DNA from: Verrucomicrobiota bacterium | Lineage (GTDB): Bacteria; Verrucomicrobiota; Verrucomicrobiia; Limisphaerales; J093 | Reading direction: 5' to 3' | Assembly: GCA_027493615.1 (NCBI GenBank) | Contig: JAOSKK010000038.1 | Location: 186,001-250,000 of the forward strand | DNA length: 64,000 nucleotides | In this document: positions 60,093 through 64,000 of the stretch, piece by piece | Layout: each line of letters starts with the position of its first letter | How positions within the stretch are numbered: the first letter of the stretch is position 1 | Notes under the pieces: generated by a model | The model's database searches: none | Told to the model about the DNA's origin: nothing | Seen by the model: only the letters and a program-made list of their open reading frames with translations | Translations under genes and position numbers: made by a program

Positions 60093-62001
60093 TTACTTCT
60101 TGCGACGGGACTCGAGGGCGGCGACCTGCTGACGGAGCGCGGCGAGCTGCTCGCGGAGTTCGGCGATTTCCGCGGCGGGGGCGGGGGTGGCCCTGACGGT
60201 GGCGTCCCGCACGGTGGCGTTCCGTGCGAGGGGGCTTTGGCGAAGCCGAGGACGCGGTCGGTGGTGCGGTACATCACGACGGTCTCCCCGGGGGCGACGA
60301 AGGGATTCATCCGGACACTCCAGAGAGGCGGGACTTCCTGTTCGGACTTCACCTCCTGCTCGATGACCTGGACGCCCGCGAGGCTGGCGCGTGCGGCCGA
60401 GGGGGACTGTCCGACGAGGGAGGGCAGGCTGACGGTGTCGGCGGCGAAGACCCGATCGATTTGTGGGGCGAGCACTTTGGCAAAGGCGCTCTTGAGATCG
60501 GCGGACAGGGCCTTCAGGAGGGCGAGGTTTCCGGCGAGGAGAGAGTGGCGGAGTTTGCCGGTGGGATCGAGGCCTTCGACGAACGTGAGGGCGTCGTTGA
60601 TGAGGGGCGAGTTGGCGCGCACAAGTTCGGGGAACAGCAGAGCAGCGTGATGACCTGGCGGATGAGGGGCACGATGGGGACCAGGGAAAGCCAGTGGAAG
60701 AGGGAGGGAAGGCTCCGGCATAACGGCGGCAGCCGAAGTTGCAGATGCGGATGATCTTTTGCCCGCGGACGGTGACGCAGGCGAGGATGAGGCGTTCGTC
60801 GCAGGGATCGGGCGAGCAGCGGGGCAGGAAGGCGAGGCAGATGCAATCGAGGACGAACTGGAGCACGAAGGTGAGGAGATGGACGAGGACCGGCCGGGCG
60901 ACGGCGGCGTAGCTGGCGGGGGTATGCAGGAGCGTGTTGGTGGGCAGACCGGGGTGGGGCTGCTCCTGCTGGGTATCCGGGATGATGACCTTGTCGAGGC
61001 ATGGACCAACTGGCAGCGGACGTTATGGCCGCCACCGAGGTAAAGGTCGATGACGGCCTGGCGGAGGCGGCAGAGGGCATCGTGCATCTGGGCCACGGTG
61101 GCGTTGGGCGTGGTGGTGGGATCGGCCAGTTGAGTGAGGACGGCGCGATCGGCAGCGGAGAGGCGTTTGGTGAGCGTTTTGCCGGACTCCGTGACGCAGC
61201 GGATGATCTGCTCGAGGAGGGTGCCGCTGAGGAGGGTGTCGGTGAAGCTGGGTTGCTTGGATGCGGCTGAATTGAGGTCGTCACGGCCGCGGACGAGCGG
61301 AGTGACGCCGCAGCCGGGAGGTTGTTCGATGACGCCGAAGCGAAAGGTCTCGCGGATGCGGGTGGGTTCGCAGACACCAAGGGAGAGGCCGCCGCGATCG
61401 GCACCGGTGGAAGTGGTGGTTTGGCCGTTGGGACTGGACTTGCGTGGGCTGGGGAAGCGCTCGTGCCGCAGCCGCAGGGATCGGGGGTGCGGCCGCAAGG
61501 CTGAGGAGCGGACTGGCGGAGGGCGGCGAGGGGGCGGGTTTCGAGTTCGTCGTAGGCGATGGTGAGGCACCATTCCTCCTCGATTTCGCGGCAGTGGGGC
61601 GGGGTGCCCGGGACGAAGGGATCGCAATCGGCGTGGCGGGGGCGGCGGTGGGCGTCGCGGCAACGGTTGATGGCTTCGAGGAGGTTGAAGGTCTGTTCGG
61701 TGCACACGACGATGTCCTCGCCGCAGGGGTCGAGGGCGTAGCCGGGCTTGATGGTGACCTGGCCGTCGCAGTCGTGGCAGACGACCTCGAGGCCGCAGAC
61801 GACCCCCCAGCCGTGGAGGTAGCGGTTATGGAGGCGGTGCTTGGCGCGGACGTAGTCCTGGGCGCTGTTGAGCTCGGCCTCGGTGAGCAGTTGGCCGGCG
61901 AAGAAGCGCGGGCGTTCGAGGCATTCGAGGCCGTGGCAGACAGGGCAGGTGCACGGTTGGGCCGCGCACTCCTTCTTGATCTGATCGTAAGTGGCAGACA
62001 T
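60093..62001 (-). CDS. eCIS-associated protein with fibre-type N-terminal module and PASTA-like domain (frameshifts)
   Basis: ATG 62001 starts MSATYDQIKKECAAQPCTCP. The N-terminus has a Cys-rich segment (CTCPVCHGLECLE), then RPRFFAGQLLTEAELNSAQD, HNRYLHGWGVVCGLEVVCHD and GYALDPCGEDIVVC, the same module as in the fibre-like protein but with added Cys residues. The middle has FRFGVIEQPPGCGVTPLV and TVAQMHDALCRLRQAVIDLY. Near the end are SLPSLVGQSPSAARASLAGV and FVAPGETVVMYRTTDRVLGF (bases about 60240-60440), a PASTA-like domain, and a terminal coiled coil (AELREQLAALRQQVAALESR). Shifts lie near 61490-61330, 60970, 60870, 60700 and 60620. The role is probably a particle-surface or baseplate appendage; this is inferred from position and domains. 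Confidence 0.6.
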
Positions 62002-62036
62002 GGAGAGAGGGGGTGAGAGGGGGTGAGGCGGGCGGT

Positions 62037-64000
62037 TTATTGGACGAGGTCGAACCAGCTCTCGAAGGCGCCGCCCTCGACGCCGTCGCCAGTGCGGTAG
62101 TTGGGGGAGCCGAACCAGGGCGGGAGATGGTTGCCATCGGGGGCGCGGCCACGTTCGCCGGCGGGGCGGGCGTCGGCGAGGAAGTCGCACTTGAGGAGGA
62201 CGCGGTGCGTGAAGCCGGGGCGAAGGTCGCCCAGGAAGACCACGGCGTTGGGCGGGTTGGCGGGGTCGGGGTCGAAGAAGTCGCTGCGGGCGTTGCAGCG
62301 TTCGGCGAGGCGGGCGAAGCGGGCTTCCCCGCGGATTTCGCACCAGCAGAGCCGGCCGGAGTTGTCGTCGAACTGGCTGCGTTCGACGAGGAAGATGTGG
62401 GGGGCAGGAGGAGGTTGGCCGGCATTTGGAGGTCGCGGTCGAAGGCGATGACGAGGCGCTGGCCGAGGTCGGCTTGCGAAGTTCCACGGCCGTGGCGCCA
62501 GTTGATGCTGCAGATGCGGGTGAGGTCTGGAGTGGGCAGACCGGGAGGACCGGGAGGACCGGGAGGACCGATGGGTCCGATCGGTCCGATCGGACCGATT
62601 GGACCGATGGGACCAGGGGGACCCACGGGGCCTGTAGAGCCAGGGGGCCGGCTGGACCCTGTGGACCGGCAGGGCCTGGGGGTCCCTGCTCGCCCTGCTG
62701 TCCGCCGCCGGTGCCTTTGGCGAGGAGACAGCGGATGAGGCGGGAGAGGGTCTCGGTGCTGGGGAGGATCTTGCGGTCGCGCCAGTTGTCGAGGTCGGAG
62801 TCGGTGACCGGTTGGTTGAAGATGTAACCGGTGAGGTGGCCAGGACGATGCAGTTGGCGGTTTCGCAGTGCGGGCAGCCGTCGAGGGTTTCCGTGAGAAT
62901 GTCGGCACAGCGGGCCTCGGTGATCTCGACGATGGCGACGCCGCCGCCGCCGGGGAAGCGGGGGGACCGTTGAAGGCTGCGTACAGGCGGGTGCCGTCCG
63001 GGGCGAGGGCGAGTCCGGCGGGTTGGTCACCGATGGGCAGGACGGGCCCGAGCGCGGGTTGGTTCAGTTCGGCTTGCTGCGCGTCGATGACCTGGAGCGA
63101 CCCGGCGCCGGCGGCATCGCGGACGTGGGCGATGAGCCAGCGGCCACCGGCCGAGGCAACGAGATCGACGGGTTCGGCAGGGGCGAGCGAGACGGGGTTG
63201 CCTTTCGGCGTGAGGTGGGGGCGGTGCCGGGAGTGGCGTCGAAGACCTGGACGGCGCGCGTGGTGGCATCCGCGACGAAGAGCTTGAAGGCGACGGTGGA
63301 CTGGGCGACGGCGAGCAACGAGGGCGAGGCACCGGCGGGGAGGGCGACCGAGAGCAGGGGGGGTGGCGAGGTTGGTGGCATCGATGATGGCGATCTTGGC
63401 AGCGGTGAGGGCCACGAAGACCCAATGGCCGTCAGGAGAGACGGCGAACGCCGAGGCGGCTTCGTTCAGGGCGATGGCGTCGGGTGGGTTGGCGCTCAGA
63501 ACGTCATCCCAGACGAGGAGGGCGGAGTTGGCGCCGTCGCGGACAAGGCCGAAGAGGCGGTTGCCGGGGGCGGCGGCGAGGAGGAGGTCGCCGGTGGCCT
63601 GCGCGTGGGACAAGGTGTTGAGGGCGGGGAGGGCGGGGTTGGCGGCGTCGAGGACGAGGACCTCGAGATCTGCCGGGGTGGCGGCGGGTCGGAGGGCGAC
63701 GCAGACGTTCGAGCCGTCGGCAAGAACCGCAAGGTCGGAGGCCGGACCTGGTGGCAAAGCGAGGGGGGCGGCGAGGGGGTTGTCGTTCGCAGTGTGGAAG
63801 CTGTAAAGGGTGGCGGGGTCGTCCTGGGAGAGGGCGAACCAGTGGTCGTTCTGGCGATCGACGGCGACGCGGTAGGCGTGGACGATGTCCTTGGTGGTGC
63901 GCCAGGTGAGGGTGAGGCTGCCGGGGTCGGCGGGCGGGCGCACGGGTTCAACGACGAGGTCGAACTGGTAGCCTTCGAGGATGCGGTTGGGCTGGCACGC
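62037..64000 (-). CDS. beta-propeller/collagen-like protein of the eCIS cluster, N-terminus beyond window (frameshifts)
   Basis: The gene is open at the right edge. Propeller-type repeats are visible (AVSPDGHWVFVALTAAKIAI, LALAPDGTRLYAAFNG, ASDLAVLADGSNVCVALR). A small Cys-containing segment follows near 62830-62930 (CADILTETLDGCPHCETANC), then DSDLDNWRDRKILPSTETLS. A Gly-X-Y collagen-like stretch (bases about 62540-62690) reads GEQGPPGPAGPQGPAGP and, after shifts, GSTGPVGPPGPIGPIGPIG followed by PIGPPGPPGPPGLP. The C-terminal domain has RLVIAFDRDLQMPANLLL, NAVVFLGDLRPGFTHRVLL and FESWFDLVQ. Propeller plus collagen-like stalk suggests an extended surface fibre. It lies 35 bases upstream of the PASTA-like gene and is co-directional with the entire eCIS set. 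Confidence 0.6.

Overview
The window looks like a draft chromosomal segment from a Verrucomicrobiota bacterium, most likely the Limisphaerales/Pedosphaera side of the phylum. This is inferred from very high G+C, an H-X9-DG type prepilin, a DegT-type aminotransferase with a twin-arginine leader, a very large FG-GAP/ASPIC-UnbV protein, and several families of GC-rich dispersed palindromic repeats. Many long genes are broken by single-base shifts, often in G or C runs, and conserved motifs resume in another frame. I treat these mainly as sequence errors and annotate the genes across the shifts.

Region 1 (0-13.7 kb) holds envelope and export genes: a multi-pass membrane protein overlapping a coiled-coil anchored protein, the exported-type aminotransferase, an SGNH-hydrolase/TPR fusion, an FG-GAP protein of about 1,250 residues, and an outer-membrane barrel whose stop overlaps the start of an orphan histidine kinase. 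Region 2 (13.8-34.1 kb) is housekeeping: polA, a glycoside-hydrolase-like protein, aroB, a prepilin-like protein, an HrpA helicase, a P1B-4-type metal ATPase, maf, tgt, exoD-like, ispH, dgt and a xylose-isomerase-like protein. Region 3 (34.2-42.9 kb) holds a Rid-family protein, a four-gene lipoprotein operon (COG3014, YcfL, LpoB, glycine-zipper), and a short exopolysaccharide export set (barrel, Wza-like, BY-kinase Wzc-like).

Region 4 (about 43.8 kb to the right edge, all minus strand) is the most interesting part: one side of an extracellular contractile injection system (eCIS) locus. In transcription order it encodes a beta-propeller/collagen-like protein (cut by the window end), a PASTA-like protein, a tail-fibre-like protein, a small coiled-coil protein, a tape-measure protein, the eCIS AAA+ ATPase, and three proteins with an N-terminal eCIS-core (DUF4157) domain. 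Their C-termini look like three different toxin activities: a second HExxH metallopeptidase, an ADP-ribosyltransferase-like R/TT/ExE domain, and a PD-(D/E)XK nuclease-like domain with a QxxxY motif. A small uncharacterised protein is joined to the last two by ATGA overlaps. Sheath, tube and baseplate genes are not visible and would be expected beyond base 64000.

Dispersed repeats are prominent. At least five families occur, some as composites shared between distant loci. Two have landed inside genes, in the PolA inter-domain linker and in the tape-measure protein, where they are read as peptide.
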